Of a DNA stretch of 64,000 nt, positions 21,718 to 29,936 are shown piece by piece (position 1 is the stretch's first letter; each line of letters begins with the position of its first letter). The position numbers were made by a program, and so were the translations under genes. Location of the stretch: positions 264,097-328,096 of the IMG/VR virus record IMGVR_UViG_3300040801_001224. One strand, written 5' to 3'. The notes below the pieces were generated by a model. The model searched no databases and had not been told where the DNA came from. It saw nothing but the letters and a program-made list of their open reading frames with translations. The DNA is from a virus.

Positions 21718-21751
21718 TTTTATTTATTATAAATATGTGTTATAATACACA
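21718..21751 (+). promoter_or_regulatory. promoter region of the glutaredoxin-peroxiredoxin operon
   Basis: TATAAT at 21741-21746 sits in TGTGT-TATAAT-ACACA, perfect 5-bp inverted arms around the -10 box. No good TTGACA at 17 nt, unlike every other promoter here. The palindrome could be an operator for a redox regulator or merely chance in AT-rich DNA. Confidence 0.4.
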
Positions 21752-21778
21752 CATAATTTATTAAAGGAGAAACTTATT

Positions 21779-22039
21779 ATGATCAGCCATAATTTAGACT
21801 TTAACCGAGGAACATATGTGATAGGACACTACAAGTATCCTAAATGCCCGAGCTGTGATGACGCTAAACAATTATTATTGGATAACGATATCCAATACAC
21901 TTTTGTTCAAGCAGACAAGCAATTGTTTGGTAAAGTGATAGGCGCAACAAAGTCACAAACAGTTCCGCAAATCTTCATGGACGGCGAGTTCATTGGAGGG
22001 TATGAAAACTTACAAGCTAAAATAGGAGAAAAGCAATGA
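21779..22039 (+). CDS. glutaredoxin
   Basis: 86 aa. AAAGGAG upstream. Active site C23-P-S-C26, TVPQIFMDGEFIGGYENL supplies the cis-Pro and glutathione-binding loop. Stop overlaps the peroxiredoxin start as ATGA. The pair mirrors natural Prx5-Grx fusions, so this Grx probably recycles the neighbouring peroxiredoxin with glutathione. Confidence 0.9.
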   Translation: MISHNLDFNRGTYVIGHYKYPKCPSCDDAKQLLLDNDIQYTFVQADKQLFGKVIGATKSQTVPQIFMDGEFIGGYENLQAKIGEKQ

Positions 22040-22548
22040 AACAAGTACCATCAGTAACATTTAAAACTCGTGTTCGTGACGAGTCAATTGGGGGTGATAA
22101 CCCATTCCGTTGGCAGGACGTAACTTCAGAAGACTACTTCGCAGGTAAGCGTTCTATTGTATTCGCACTACCAGGTGCTTATACTCCGACGTGTAGCAAT
22201 TTTCAATTGCCTAACTTTGAAAAGCTATATGAAGACTTTAAGGCTAAGGGCATTGACGAGATCTACTGCCTATCAGTCAATGACGCTTTCGTCATGTATC
22301 AGTGGGGTAAACAGCAGGGTGTTGAAAACATTAAACTAATCCCGGACGGCAACGGTGAATTCACTCGCAAGATGGGCATGTTAGTAGACAAGTCTAACCT
22401 AGGCTTTGGTATGCGCTCATGGCGTTATGCTATGGTTGTTAACGATATGGAAATTGAAAAGATCTTCTGTGAAGAAGGCTTTTGTGATCTAGCGCAAGAC
22501 GATCCATATGAGTTAAGCTCACCGGAAAATATCTTAGAAAACTTATAA
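22036..22548 (+). CDS. peroxiredoxin, Prx5 type
   Basis: 170 aa. Peroxidatic Cys53 in FALPGAYTPTCSNFQLP, Arg of the active site in the SWRYAMVV block, and the KGIDEIYCLSVNDAFVM segment typical of Prx5/AhpE-like enzymes. Reduces hydrogen and organic peroxides. Coupled to glutaredoxin by ATGA. Protects the infected cell from oxidative stress or from peroxide-based host responses. Confidence 0.92.
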   Translation: MKQVPSVTFKTRVRDESIGGDNPFRWQDVTSEDYFAGKRSIVFALPGAYTPTCSNFQLPNFEKLYEDFKAKGIDEIYCLSVNDAFVMYQWGKQQGVENIKLIPDGNGEFTRKMGMLVDKSNLGFGMRSWRYAMVVNDMEIEKIFCEEGFCDLAQDDPYELSSPENILENL

Positions 22549-22565
22549 AAAAGTGGTCTAAAAGG

Positions 22566-22594
22566 TTGACATAGTGGTCAACATTGTGTATAAT
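22566..22594 (+). promoter_or_regulatory. sigma70-type promoter
   Basis: TTGACA 22566-22571, N17, TATAAT 22589-22594. The spacer carries a GTGGTCAAC repeat of the -35 region. Confidence 0.75.
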
Positions 22595-22634
22595 GTATTT
22601 ATAAATTAATAAAACAGTACACGAAGGAACCACT

Positions 22635-23378
22635 ATGTCACTTAACTGGTATAACGAAGACGACAAAGACATCTTCATGTCCCTCAAGGGCCTTGTTAAT
22701 AACAACAACGGCTTCTGGAAATCTATTAAGCAACGTTCCTTCCTCATCGAAAAGAAAATGGGTGGCAAAATCCGAGAGCCACACTCATTCATCAAAGAAA
22801 ACTTTGGCATGGATTATCGTGATGGTCACCGTTATGTGATTGTTGACGCCATTGCTCAATGGTCCACGTATGGTTCACGTGGTCAAGTGCCAGTGTACTG
22901 GGGTTTCGAACTTGACGACTATGGTATCACTCGTCATTATAAGATTGGCAACAAGGGTAACCTACGTCAGGGGGCTCGTCCAGATGCTGGCAAAACAAAA
23001 TTGTTATGGGAACGTCCTGAAGAAGCCGTTTCAGAACTTAAAACTGAAATCGACGAAGCTGTTGAAGAGGCTCGTCTAGCAGAATTCAATCACCTAATGG
23101 GCATTCGTTATGGTGATCACATTGGTAACATTGGTGATAAGAAATACGAGTTCGGAACAGTAACACTTGTTGCTAAAAGCCAGACAACTAACTTCCGCGG
23201 TGAATACGTTACTTGGCAACGTTTCAAGGATTCTGACGGCAACCTTATCGACTACACAGGCAAAAGTCTGGGTCTTGAACGTGGTGACCAGGCCAACCTC
23301 ATTGGTAACATCAAAGCACATTTCGAATCAAAGAAAGACGAGTGTATCACACGCATTATCTATCCTAAAGTAGCGTAA
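22635..23378 (+). CDS. hypothetical protein, 247 aa
   Basis: Own consensus promoter and AAGGA site. Soluble, mixed charge; blocks such as HRYVIVDAIAQWSTYGSRGQVPVYWGFELDD and FGTVTLVAKSQTT could be conserved. A KOW/OB-like C-terminal part is possible. Codon use looks more regular than the tiny genes, suggesting a well-expressed protein. Not recognised. Confidence 0.65.
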   Translation: MSLNWYNEDDKDIFMSLKGLVNNNNGFWKSIKQRSFLIEKKMGGKIREPHSFIKENFGMDYRDGHRYVIVDAIAQWSTYGSRGQVPVYWGFELDDYGITRHYKIGNKGNLRQGARPDAGKTKLLWERPEEAVSELKTEIDEAVEEARLAEFNHLMGIRYGDHIGNIGDKKYEFGTVTLVAKSQTTNFRGEYVTWQRFKDSDGNLIDYTGKSLGLERGDQANLIGNIKAHFESKKDECITRIIYPKVA

Positions 23379-23394
23379 CTTTCGCAGTAACATA

Positions 23395-23402
23395 GATAAA
23401 TA
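23395..23402 (+). promoter_or_regulatory. late-type promoter GATAAATA
   Basis: 28 nt before ATG 23431; opens the group of proteins with capsid-targeting-like N-termini. Confidence 0.5.
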
Positions 23403-23430
23403 CAACTATAATAACTATAGGGTATTTACT

Positions 23431-23688
23431 ATGAATGACATGAGAAAATTAATGGAAGCAGTAGAATTAGACGAAGTCTATCACAAATCTATTGGCTACG
23501 AACAAGTTGAAAATTCAATCTACAAATTAAGAAAGGCTCTACGTCCCGACAGTGTTCTGTGTAGAAAAATTTCAGAAAATGCTGATAACGTTGAAGCTGA
23601 ATTTGCCGAAATGAGTCAAGCGATTGAACGAATCGCTGAGATATGGGATGAAGTAGATTATATCATTGGCATAAATGGAGAAGAGTGA
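23431..23688 (+). CDS. small protein with MRKLMEAVEL N-terminus, copy 1
   Basis: 85 aa. Starts MNDMRKLMEAVELDE, nearly the same as the next gene (MSDMRKLMEAVELNE). The rest is helical and acidic and differs. The shared leader resembles a removable prohead-targeting peptide. Late promoter upstream. Function unknown; internal virion protein is a hypothesis. Confidence 0.62.
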   Translation: MNDMRKLMEAVELDEVYHKSIGYEQVENSIYKLRKALRPDSVLCRKISENADNVEAEFAEMSQAIERIAEIWDEVDYIIGINGEE

Positions 23689-23689
23689 T

Positions 23690-23995
23690 ATGTCTGACAT
23701 GAGAAAACTAATGGAAGCAGTTGAACTTAATGAGTTCGATATGGAAGCTTCAGAAGCCGTACATGAGCTTGAAGACATCAAGCAACAAATCGCAAATCTA
23801 CTAGACGAAGCAAAGCAGGTTCTACGCAGTGTGGGTAACGAAGGTGTTTCAGAACGTGCGAGACGTACCTGGTTAGCGCATATGACTACCGCATTATCTA
23901 ATGATCATGAATGGATGGGTAGGGATATGAACACAATGCAGGATACTATCGAAGAACTCTACCAGATGAACGATGAGTCAGGTGAGGAATACTAG
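23690..23995 (+). CDS. small protein with MRKLMEAVEL N-terminus, copy 2
   Basis: 101 aa. ATG 23690 chosen (GGAG 9 nt upstream). N-terminus duplicated from the previous gene, remainder a helical bundle-like sequence (ELEDIKQQIANLLDEAKQVL). Probably packaged or assembly-related if the leader works as in T4. Confidence 0.62.
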   Translation: MSDMRKLMEAVELNEFDMEASEAVHELEDIKQQIANLLDEAKQVLRSVGNEGVSERARRTWLAHMTTALSNDHEWMGRDMNTMQDTIEELYQMNDESGEEY

Positions 23996-24427
23996 ATGCG
24001 TATATTTGAAATGACAGACTATGAGTTGGTTGAGGTAACACTAACTGAGTCAGCAGTTGTAGAAGACATCCCGGAGCCAGATGACCCGAATGCTATGGGC
24101 AAACATGAATTCTTCATTAAGCGTCCAAGTGGTGAGTCATCATATTACACAACAAAGGGTGACATGCCCTTCGCCAAAGCCAAAGAACTTGCCAAAAAAT
24201 TATCACAGGGTGGCGAAGTACAATACAGCTCAATGAATGCTGGCGGCTATGCTGATCCAATGGCTGATCAGTTCAGCATGAACCCACGTGATATAGAACC
24301 AGAATTTGAGAATCCAAAACCATCTGGCATGTTAGACCGAACTGGCATAAAGACTAAGAAAGTCCCAGCATCAACTAAAGCAGGACTGTTAGATCGTTTA
24401 CGTGCCGCAAAAAAGGAGATTGAATGA
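23996..24427 (+). CDS. hypothetical protein, 143 aa
   Basis: Begins at the base after the upstream stop. N-terminus MRIFEMTDYELVEVTLTESA may be a further targeting leader with cleavage after a Glu. Pro-rich middle (EDIPEPDDPNAMGKHEF), basic C-terminus. Unknown. Confidence 0.6.
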   Translation: MRIFEMTDYELVEVTLTESAVVEDIPEPDDPNAMGKHEFFIKRPSGESSYYTTKGDMPFAKAKELAKKLSQGGEVQYSSMNAGGYADPMADQFSMNPRDIEPEFENPKPSGMLDRTGIKTKKVPASTKAGLLDRLRAAKKEIE

Positions 24428-24660
24428 TGAGTGAACTACCAGGAAAAGATTTATCCGAAAAAGAATATAGCATTTGGAAAAAACTACAATCAAGACGATT
24501 CACAATGGCAATGCTTGTTATCATCGTTTCATCTCTAATGCTATACAAGGGACTTATACAGCCAGAAAACTATGAAACACTAATGATATGGATTAGTGGC
24601 ATCTACATTATTGGCAAACCATTCGGTGATATGATTGGTGAAATATTAGCAAAGAAATAA
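24427..24660 (+). CDS. two-span membrane protein, holin-like
   Basis: 77 aa. Two hydrophobic spans (MAMLVIIVSSLMLYKG; TLMIWISGIYIIG) separated by a short loop and flanked by charged ends. Size and topology fit a class II holin or another small phage membrane protein; no lysin gene adjoins, so holin is only one option. Confidence 0.55.
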   Translation: MSELPGKDLSEKEYSIWKKLQSRRFTMAMLVIIVSSLMLYKGLIQPENYETLMIWISGIYIIGKPFGDMIGEILAKK

Positions 24661-24661
24661 C

Positions 24662-26692
24662 ATGCGCCTAAACGACATCCTATTAGAACTAAACTTTAAC
24701 AAGAGTGATGTTCGCCAACTAGCACTTAACAGTAAAGTTGATTGCGGCTTTGAAGCTGAGTTAGTCTGGCCTATAGACGATGGCGGCATGGATTCATCAA
24801 CTATTCAAGATATGGACTGGGATGATCTGCAAAACGCCATATATAACCAGGAAGGGCAACGGGGTGTTGATTCAGTCAGACAAGTGTATGACCAATGGGT
24901 CATGGACTATGCGTATGATGAAGTATACTCTAGTCACCTTGAATCTATAATAGAGAATAATACCGAAAGCTGGCACTGGACCGAGTTCGTAGAAGAAGAC
25001 GAGGACAAGTTCAGGGACTGGTGCGAAGATAACGATAAAGAGTTTGACGTACAGGATCAGGCAACTATCGAAGAGTGGATAGAAGATGATGTCGTAGCAA
25101 ATGATGAATGGCGTGAATGGATTCGTGAAAAGCTAGACTATGATGGCACGTTATCGGATGCCATATTTGAAATCGTAAATGAAGAATACGATATAGACTA
25201 CTGGCTATCAAGAAATAATGTATATGATATTTTAAGCGATGCTGAAGTTTATGTGGACGAGTTTGATGAAGATGTTTATATAGAACAAATAGCAGAAGAA
25301 ATAGGCCCTATACTAGAACGCTATAGTCAGTTTGACAGTTACGTGTATGGTGGTTACCACAGCAACACGGGCTCAACAGCTATGTGGCGTATTGAAACTG
25401 ATAGCTCAATTGAATCGAACACGTATAGTGACGGTGAATTTGTCGGTGTAGAAATAATTAGTCCTGTATTTGAAACGCCTGGCGACATGTTGGAGGAAAT
25501 GGAAATGCTATTCAACAATCTGCCAGCCACAGTTGGAACAAATTCAAGCACAGGTTTACACGTTACAATGAGTATGCCACGTAAGACAGACTCTAAACCA
25601 AATAAACTAAAGATGGCCTTACTGTTGGGTGAGAAGTTTATCCTAGATATATTCAGCCGTCGTGGCAATTCATACACACTACCACATGGTGACAAAATCT
25701 TACAAAAACTACTACAAATGGATCCAGCTGAAATTAATGACTTGCGCTTTGAAAAGCTAGAAAAATTAGTTACAAGCCAAATGGAACAAGCCAAGTATAG
25801 CACTATTAACTTCAAGAGTGAAGAGAACGAATATGGCAATCAGCTTATTGAATTCCGTGTTGCGGGCGGAACAGACTACGAAGTATACATGGATAAAATT
25901 GAAAAGACTGTGGTGCGTTATGCGACTGTTATGCGAGCTGGCTATTCGGACTTTTACAAAGAAGATTACGCAAAGGCACTCACACGTTTTGTACACAAGA
26001 TATCAAAAGTTACCAAACAAGCTACTGGTGACGATCCTATCCTAAAGGCATTCGTTGCCATGGGCAGTCCAAATAATGCTAAATCTATTGACCAACAGTA
26101 TAAAGATGCTAAGGCAAACGAAATGGAAGGCTTCATGACTGAAGCTGAAGAAAGGCTGTATAACATGGTACGTGTGGCCCTGGAAAATGTTGATGTGCAG
26201 AAGTTTAAAAAGGACGTTAACCCTAGTGTGTCACGTGGTGTGAAAATGGCGTTTAAGCGTTTCAACGGCCATCCAAAGAGATTTTTAGAAAGGCACCCCA
26301 GAGCTCTAAAAGAATACTATGCCCTACAACGTGTATTCAGACAGCCAGATCAGATAGAAGCTTTCGTTGATAAGCCCTGGGAAAAAGTATTCATACTAAC
26401 TAACAATGCCCTGGAAAACTTAAAGCAGGGCAAGCCTGTTGGTTATGATCAGATCCATGTGGGACACAAGTCACTCATGTATTCCTGGGATGATGCCGTT
26501 AAGTTTAGACAGCACAATTCAGAAGACAAGGTAGAAAAATCTAAAAAAGAACTCACAGATAAATTCAATGTAGACTATGATTGGGATTTAACCGGTGAAC
26601 CGAACAAATGGGTAGTCATTGACGGTGGCCGTATAGACTCGAAGTTCATGCAGGCACTATTCATGATGAAAATATTAGTACTGAGTACTTGA
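24662..26692 (+). CDS. amidoligase-like (ATP-dependent COOH-NH2 ligase) protein
   Basis: 676 aa. N-terminus MRLNDILLEL resembles the targeting leaders of its neighbours. Then CGFEAELVWP, a strongly acidic alpha insert (about 40-190), WRIETDSSI, FVGVEIISPVF, and GTNSSTGLHVTMSM. These four blocks in this order match the catalytic core of the Amidoligase_2 branch of the glutamine synthetase-like ligases (substrate acid, metal Glu, ATP loop, HV-x-M strand). The C-terminal 250 aa are helical and unassigned. The product may ligate amines to a peptide or cell-wall substrate, or may be delivered with the virion. Confidence 0.6.
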   Translation: MRLNDILLELNFNKSDVRQLALNSKVDCGFEAELVWPIDDGGMDSSTIQDMDWDDLQNAIYNQEGQRGVDSVRQVYDQWVMDYAYDEVYSSHLESIIENNTESWHWTEFVEEDEDKFRDWCEDNDKEFDVQDQATIEEWIEDDVVANDEWREWIREKLDYDGTLSDAIFEIVNEEYDIDYWLSRNNVYDILSDAEVYVDEFDEDVYIEQIAEEIGPILERYSQFDSYVYGGYHSNTGSTAMWRIETDSSIESNTYSDGEFVGVEIISPVFETPGDMLEEMEMLFNNLPATVGTNSSTGLHVTMSMPRKTDSKPNKLKMALLLGEKFILDIFSRRGNSYTLPHGDKILQKLLQMDPAEINDLRFEKLEKLVTSQMEQAKYSTINFKSEENEYGNQLIEFRVAGGTDYEVYMDKIEKTVVRYATVMRAGYSDFYKEDYAKALTRFVHKISKVTKQATGDDPILKAFVAMGSPNNAKSIDQQYKDAKANEMEGFMTEAEERLYNMVRVALENVDVQKFKKDVNPSVSRGVKMAFKRFNGHPKRFLERHPRALKEYYALQRVFRQPDQIEAFVDKPWEKVFILTNNALENLKQGKPVGYDQIHVGHKSLMYSWDDAVKFRQHNSEDKVEKSKKELTDKFNVDYDWDLTGEPNKWVVIDGGRIDSKFMQALFMMKILVLST

Positions 26693-26717
26693 CAAACCAC
26701 TTCTACTATAGTATAAT
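26689..26717 (+). promoter_or_regulatory. sigma70-type promoter for tRNA-Leu and giant RNA 2
   Basis: TTGACA 26689-26694, N17 with AACCACTT, TATAAT 26712-26717. Confidence 0.8.
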
Positions 26718-26742
26718 ACTTCTATTAAATAAATAAACGTAT

Positions 26743-26829
26743 GCCGTCATGGAGAAATTGGTAGACTCAGGAGACTTAAAATCTCCCGCTGTTAAAGGCG
26801 TCCTGGTTCGAGTCCAGGTGGCGGCACCA
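26743..26829 (+). tRNA. tRNA-Leu (anticodon TAA), second copy
   Basis: Acceptor GCCGTCA 26743-26749/TGGCGGC 26819-26825, anticodon stem GGAGA/TCTCC with loop CTTAAAA, class II variable arm, encoded CCA. Lies alone, 14.6 kb from the main array, and heads the transcript of the second giant RNA. Confidence 0.92.
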
Positions 26830-27600
26830 AGAATTTAACAATGCGTCACAATTAGGACCAGGTAAGACTGGCGAGGAGCCGAACCCTTAATCTAGTAATA
26901 GGCAAGGCACACAAATCATAGGAACTTGACAGGTTCCCGTTGTTAAACAATTTAGCAGGGTTACATCAGTCGACGGGTGGCCTTTCGGTGGAGGAGATTT
27001 ACCTTTATGGGGAAAAACCGAACCTGCTAAAACTTATTTAAGTCCACATCCTTTAAATAGGACACGTCCGGCTGGTAGCGTTGAGAGTGGCATAAGTCTG
27101 TAAGGACAAGCCCGGTCGCTTTTTATTTTTGCTTATGTTGAGGTAGTTTAAGTGCGTAGTAACTGACTACGTATGTCGACTACAAAGTAGGTAAGGCAGG
27201 GAGGACCGTATCCTATATGTATCCAAAGGCCACGGAATACGCTAGGACTAATCTTGCTCATCAGAGTCGAAAAGTGAGCCAGAAGTAACATAGCAGTATG
27301 TTGCGAATATAAGCAAATATTTTTTTATTGAGTAGTAGTCGTGCTATGATCCGCCGGTCTTAAAGACGTGTAGATGGGGAGTATGTTAAATGGTTCATGG
27401 TAGCCAACGAGTTGACTTAGAGTCACCAGAAGCTAACCTATTAGTGGTTTAGAAGGTTACACGCCCGCTGAACATACTATTCAATAACTTATACTACAAT
27501 GGCGGTAGACCGCTGGGTTCACCAGAGCCGACTACAATGCTGGTACCGAAAGGGAAGATGCCATGATCAAATAAAATCGCCGGACTAGTTCCGGCGTCAT
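26830..27600 (+). ncRNA. second giant structured RNA (about 770 nt, ROOL/GOLLD-like)
   Basis: No credible ORF. Same transcript as tRNA-Leu. Helices visible: GGAAC/GTTCC near 26921-26938, TTTAGCAGG 26951-26959/CCTGCTAAA 27023-27031 (9 bp), CGTAGT/ACTACG near 27152-27170, AGTATGTT 27380-27387/AACATACT 27471-27478, TAACCT/AGGTTA inside it, and a terminator hairpin at 27578. Known background: ROOL and GOLLD are the large phage RNAs found beside tRNAs. Which class this is, if either, needs a covariance search. Confidence 0.68.
27578..27596 (+). terminator. terminator-like hairpin of giant RNA 2
   Basis: CGCCGG-ACTAGTT-CCGGCG followed by TCATCTTTC; the T-run is weak. Confidence 0.55.
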
Positions 27601-27605
27601 CTTTC

Positions 27606-27613
27606 GATAAATA
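27606..27613 (+). promoter_or_regulatory. late-type promoter GATAAATA, leaderless
   Basis: Ends 5 nt before ATG 27619. Confidence 0.6.
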
Positions 27614-27618
27614 TAGCT

Positions 27619-27879
27619 ATGGCTATGAGAAACAATCACTGGTTAAATAAAATAAGCATGGAGCTGATGCACAAGCTTGATGAGATCCCGTATTCAGAGG
27701 ATATGGATCAAATTAAGTCCGAGCTTATTAAAGAATATATGACTAAGGTTCCAGAATATATATTAGGCGGAGCATACGAGAATATTAAATTTCCGGAACC
27801 CGAGCCTGAACCAGAAAAACCCAAACCTTTTGATATATCCAAATTAAGTAGCAGTATCCTACGTCCAGTCAAAGATTGA
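27619..27879 (+). CDS. hypothetical protein, 86 aa
   Basis: Leaderless late start. Helical N-terminal half, then a PEPEPEPEKPKP spacer and a short C-terminal segment DISKLSSSIL, a layout of a binding peptide on a flexible arm. Its last codons overlap the -35 of the next promoter. Unknown. Confidence 0.6.
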   Translation: MAMRNNHWLNKISMELMHKLDEIPYSEDMDQIKSELIKEYMTKVPEYILGGAYENIKFPEPEPEPEKPKPFDISKLSSSILRPVKD

Positions 27880-27904
27880 CTCAACCACTTATTCATAGTA
27901 TAAT
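27876..27904 (+). promoter_or_regulatory. sigma70-type promoter, leaderless
   Basis: TTGACT 27876-27881, N17 with AACCACTT, TATAAT 27899-27904; ATG 27911 after 6 nt. Confidence 0.8.
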
Positions 27905-27910
27905 GTCACT

Positions 27911-28246
27911 ATGATTTTAAAAATACACAAAGACGAAAACACTTTGCTGATAGACCAGGAAAGACGTATTCTGATTACTAAGAACGACCGTCCGCCGCCT
28001 TACAATGGGCGTGGCTTACTTTCTTTTCATTCTAAGTCAGTTGCTAACATTATACTTGAATATAAGACGGGTGATTTGGCAAACTATTTTCAAGTACTCA
28101 AGAACAGAGACGAATACCCGCAGTACTTAATTGATTCCATATTTAATGCTTTTGGTTTTAAATTAAAGTGTAGTGCTGGTCCAAGTGAGAAATACTTTTT
28201 TGAATCCAAAGAAGATGAATTACTATTTAATTTAATGAAAGGTTGA
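27911..28246 (+). CDS. FKL-box family protein
   Basis: 111 aa, one of the longest members. C-terminus YFFESKEDELLFNLMKG is a clear FKL box. The preceding helix-Gly-strand (YLIDSIFNAFGFKLKC) also matches family layout. The stop sits in the -35 of the MoxR promoter. Confidence 0.68.
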   Translation: MILKIHKDENTLLIDQERRILITKNDRPPPYNGRGLLSFHSKSVANIILEYKTGDLANYFQVLKNRDEYPQYLIDSIFNAFGFKLKCSAGPSEKYFFESKEDELLFNLMKG

Positions 28247-28271
28247 CAGGACCACTTTTTTATAATATAAT
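28243..28271 (+). promoter_or_regulatory. sigma70-type promoter for the MoxR gene
   Basis: TTGACA 28243-28248, N17 with ACCACTT, TATAAT 28266-28271. Confidence 0.75.
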
Positions 28272-28318
28272 ACATACACTAACTAAACAAACAGACATTA
28301 ACAAAGAGGACAAAAACT

Positions 28319-29479
28319 ATGTCAGAACGAGAACGTTTCGTAAGACCTTCAGTAGCAAAGACACTTATATCTGTTGCTATGCGAGCCCGCCGCCCAGTTT
28401 TCCTATGGGGACCTCCTGGTATCGGTAAGTCAGACCTAATCGAACAGATTGGTCGTTCATTCCAACGCTTCAACGAGAATGGTGATGAGATTTCTAAGCC
28501 ACGTCCAATCGTTGACATGCGCTTACTCCTAATGGATCCTACAGACATCAAGGGTATTCCTTATTACAACCCTGAGTCTAAGACTATGATCTGGGCACAG
28601 CCTGGTGAACTTCCTACTGAGGAAAATGGCTTAGAGAACGCTATCTTGTTCCTGGACGAGATGAATGCGGCTCCACCAAGTGTACAGGCCGCGGCTTACC
28701 AGCTGATCCTGAACCGTCGTGTTGGTGAGTACGTTCTGCCAGAAGGCGTTGACATTGTTGCCGCTGGTAACCGTGAGTCGGATCGTGGTGTTACTTACCG
28801 TATGCCTAGCCCACTGGCTAACCGTTTTGTTCACTTAGATATGGAATCTAACTTTGAAGATTGGCAGTTATGGGCAATTGAAAACGGTGTTCATGAGGAC
28901 GTTGTTGGTTTCTTGAGTAAGCATACACAGAAACTGTTTACGTTTGACGCCAAGTCACCTGACAAGGCATTTGCTACTCCACGTTCATGGGTATTCGCAA
29001 GTGAACTGTTATTCGAAGCTATTGAAAGTGGCTTAGGTAATCAGGAGCAGACTACCCTGGTAGCCGGTACTGTTGGTGAAGGCTTAGCTATTGAGTTTAA
29101 CCAACACCGTAAGTTTGCGGCGCAACTGCCTGACCCAATCGACGTATTGGAAGGCAAGGTTAAGAACCTTAACGTTGAGGAAGTATCTGCACACTACTCA
29201 CTGGTTATTAGCTTATGCTACCGTTTGAAAGAGCTGGCTGGTATTGCTGGTGAGACTGAGGAAAACCGTCCGGAGAACCGTAAGGACCTGGATATGGACA
29301 AGTGGCATGAACTGGTTGACAACTTCCTGAAGTATATGTTGGACAACCTACAGCCAGAAATGGTTATCCTGGGTGCTCGTACAGCACTGAAAGACTTCAA
29401 ACTTCCGGTCAAGCACCGTAAGCTGAAGCACTTCACAACCCTGTTTAAAGAATATGGTGACATGGTCCTCGGTCACTAG
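28319..29479 (+). CDS. MoxR-type AAA+ ATPase
   Basis: 386 aa with an AGAGGA site. Walker A GPPGIGKS at 31-38, Walker B ILFLDEMN near 105-112, sensor-1 VAAGNRESD, and an arginine-finger region PSPLANRFVHLDME. The C-terminal 160 aa are helical. MoxR/NorQ-type ATPases remodel or activate partner proteins, usually together with a VWA protein. The VWA metallopeptidase at 39429 has the same promoter type and is the obvious partner. Ends before a bidirectional terminator. Confidence 0.88.
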   Translation: MSERERFVRPSVAKTLISVAMRARRPVFLWGPPGIGKSDLIEQIGRSFQRFNENGDEISKPRPIVDMRLLLMDPTDIKGIPYYNPESKTMIWAQPGELPTEENGLENAILFLDEMNAAPPSVQAAAYQLILNRRVGEYVLPEGVDIVAAGNRESDRGVTYRMPSPLANRFVHLDMESNFEDWQLWAIENGVHEDVVGFLSKHTQKLFTFDAKSPDKAFATPRSWVFASELLFEAIESGLGNQEQTTLVAGTVGEGLAIEFNQHRKFAAQLPDPIDVLEGKVKNLNVEEVSAHYSLVISLCYRLKELAGIAGETEENRPENRKDLDMDKWHELVDNFLKYMLDNLQPEMVILGARTALKDFKLPVKHRKLKHFTTLFKEYGDMVLGH

Positions 29480-29493
29480 TAGGGGGAGACAGA

Positions 29494-29518
29494 AAAGCCC
29501 GGGCAACCGGGCTTTTTT
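29494..29518. terminator. bidirectional intrinsic terminator
   Basis: AAAGCCCGG-GCAA-CCGGGCTTT followed by a T-run on plus and preceded by an A-run that serves the converging minus genes. Confidence 0.85.
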
Positions 29519-29534
29519 GTGGTTATCGGAAAGA

Positions 29535-29927
29535 TTAGTCTTTATCAATCATGTACCAGGGTTCACCGGACTCATAACCTGAAACAGCTACGAACTCATA
29601 ACCCTCATCTGTAAGCCAATCGTTACTAACAACTTGCTCATATCTATTATCTAATATCCAGCCTTCCACTTCTAATACAGCGTGGCCTTCACCTTCTTCT
29701 GTATAACAAAATACTAGGCGTGAATCCAAACCGGCGTCACGTACTAATTTACGACAAGCTAGAGCAAAGTCTTCGCAGTCACCAACAATACGTGATGATC
29801 CGTCATAATCAGCGTCTGGCATTACCCAATACTCATCCATGCCATATTGCTTCTCATCAAGCTTGTATGTAAATCTACGAAATACTTTGCGGTGTATTTT
29901 ATCCAGGGTGTCCAATAAGTCGCTCAT
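29535..29927 (-). CDS. transglutaminase-like cysteine peptidase (BTLCP type)
   Basis: 130 aa. Catalytic triad pattern is complete: Cys in RIVGDCEDFALACRKL, His in GHAVLEVEG, Asp in WILDNRY. Short length matches the bacterial BTLCP family, some of which cleave LapA-like adhesins in the periplasm. No signal peptide. Last gene of the minus-strand group 29535-31366, AAGGGA upstream. Confidence 0.8.
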   Translation of the reverse strand: MSDLLDTLDKIHRKVFRRFTYKLDEKQYGMDEYWVMPDADYDGSSRIVGDCEDFALACRKLVRDAGLDSRLVFCYTEEGEGHAVLEVEGWILDNRYEQVVSNDWLTDEGYEFVAVSGYESGEPWYMIDKD

Positions 29928-29936
29928 ATGATTCCC

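Noticed and set aside
25354-25839. Minus-strand 161-aa ORF inside the amidoligase-like gene
   Set aside because: Shadow of a well-supported gene in the opposite strand; Ser/Leu-rich composition of a reversed frame, no ribosome site.
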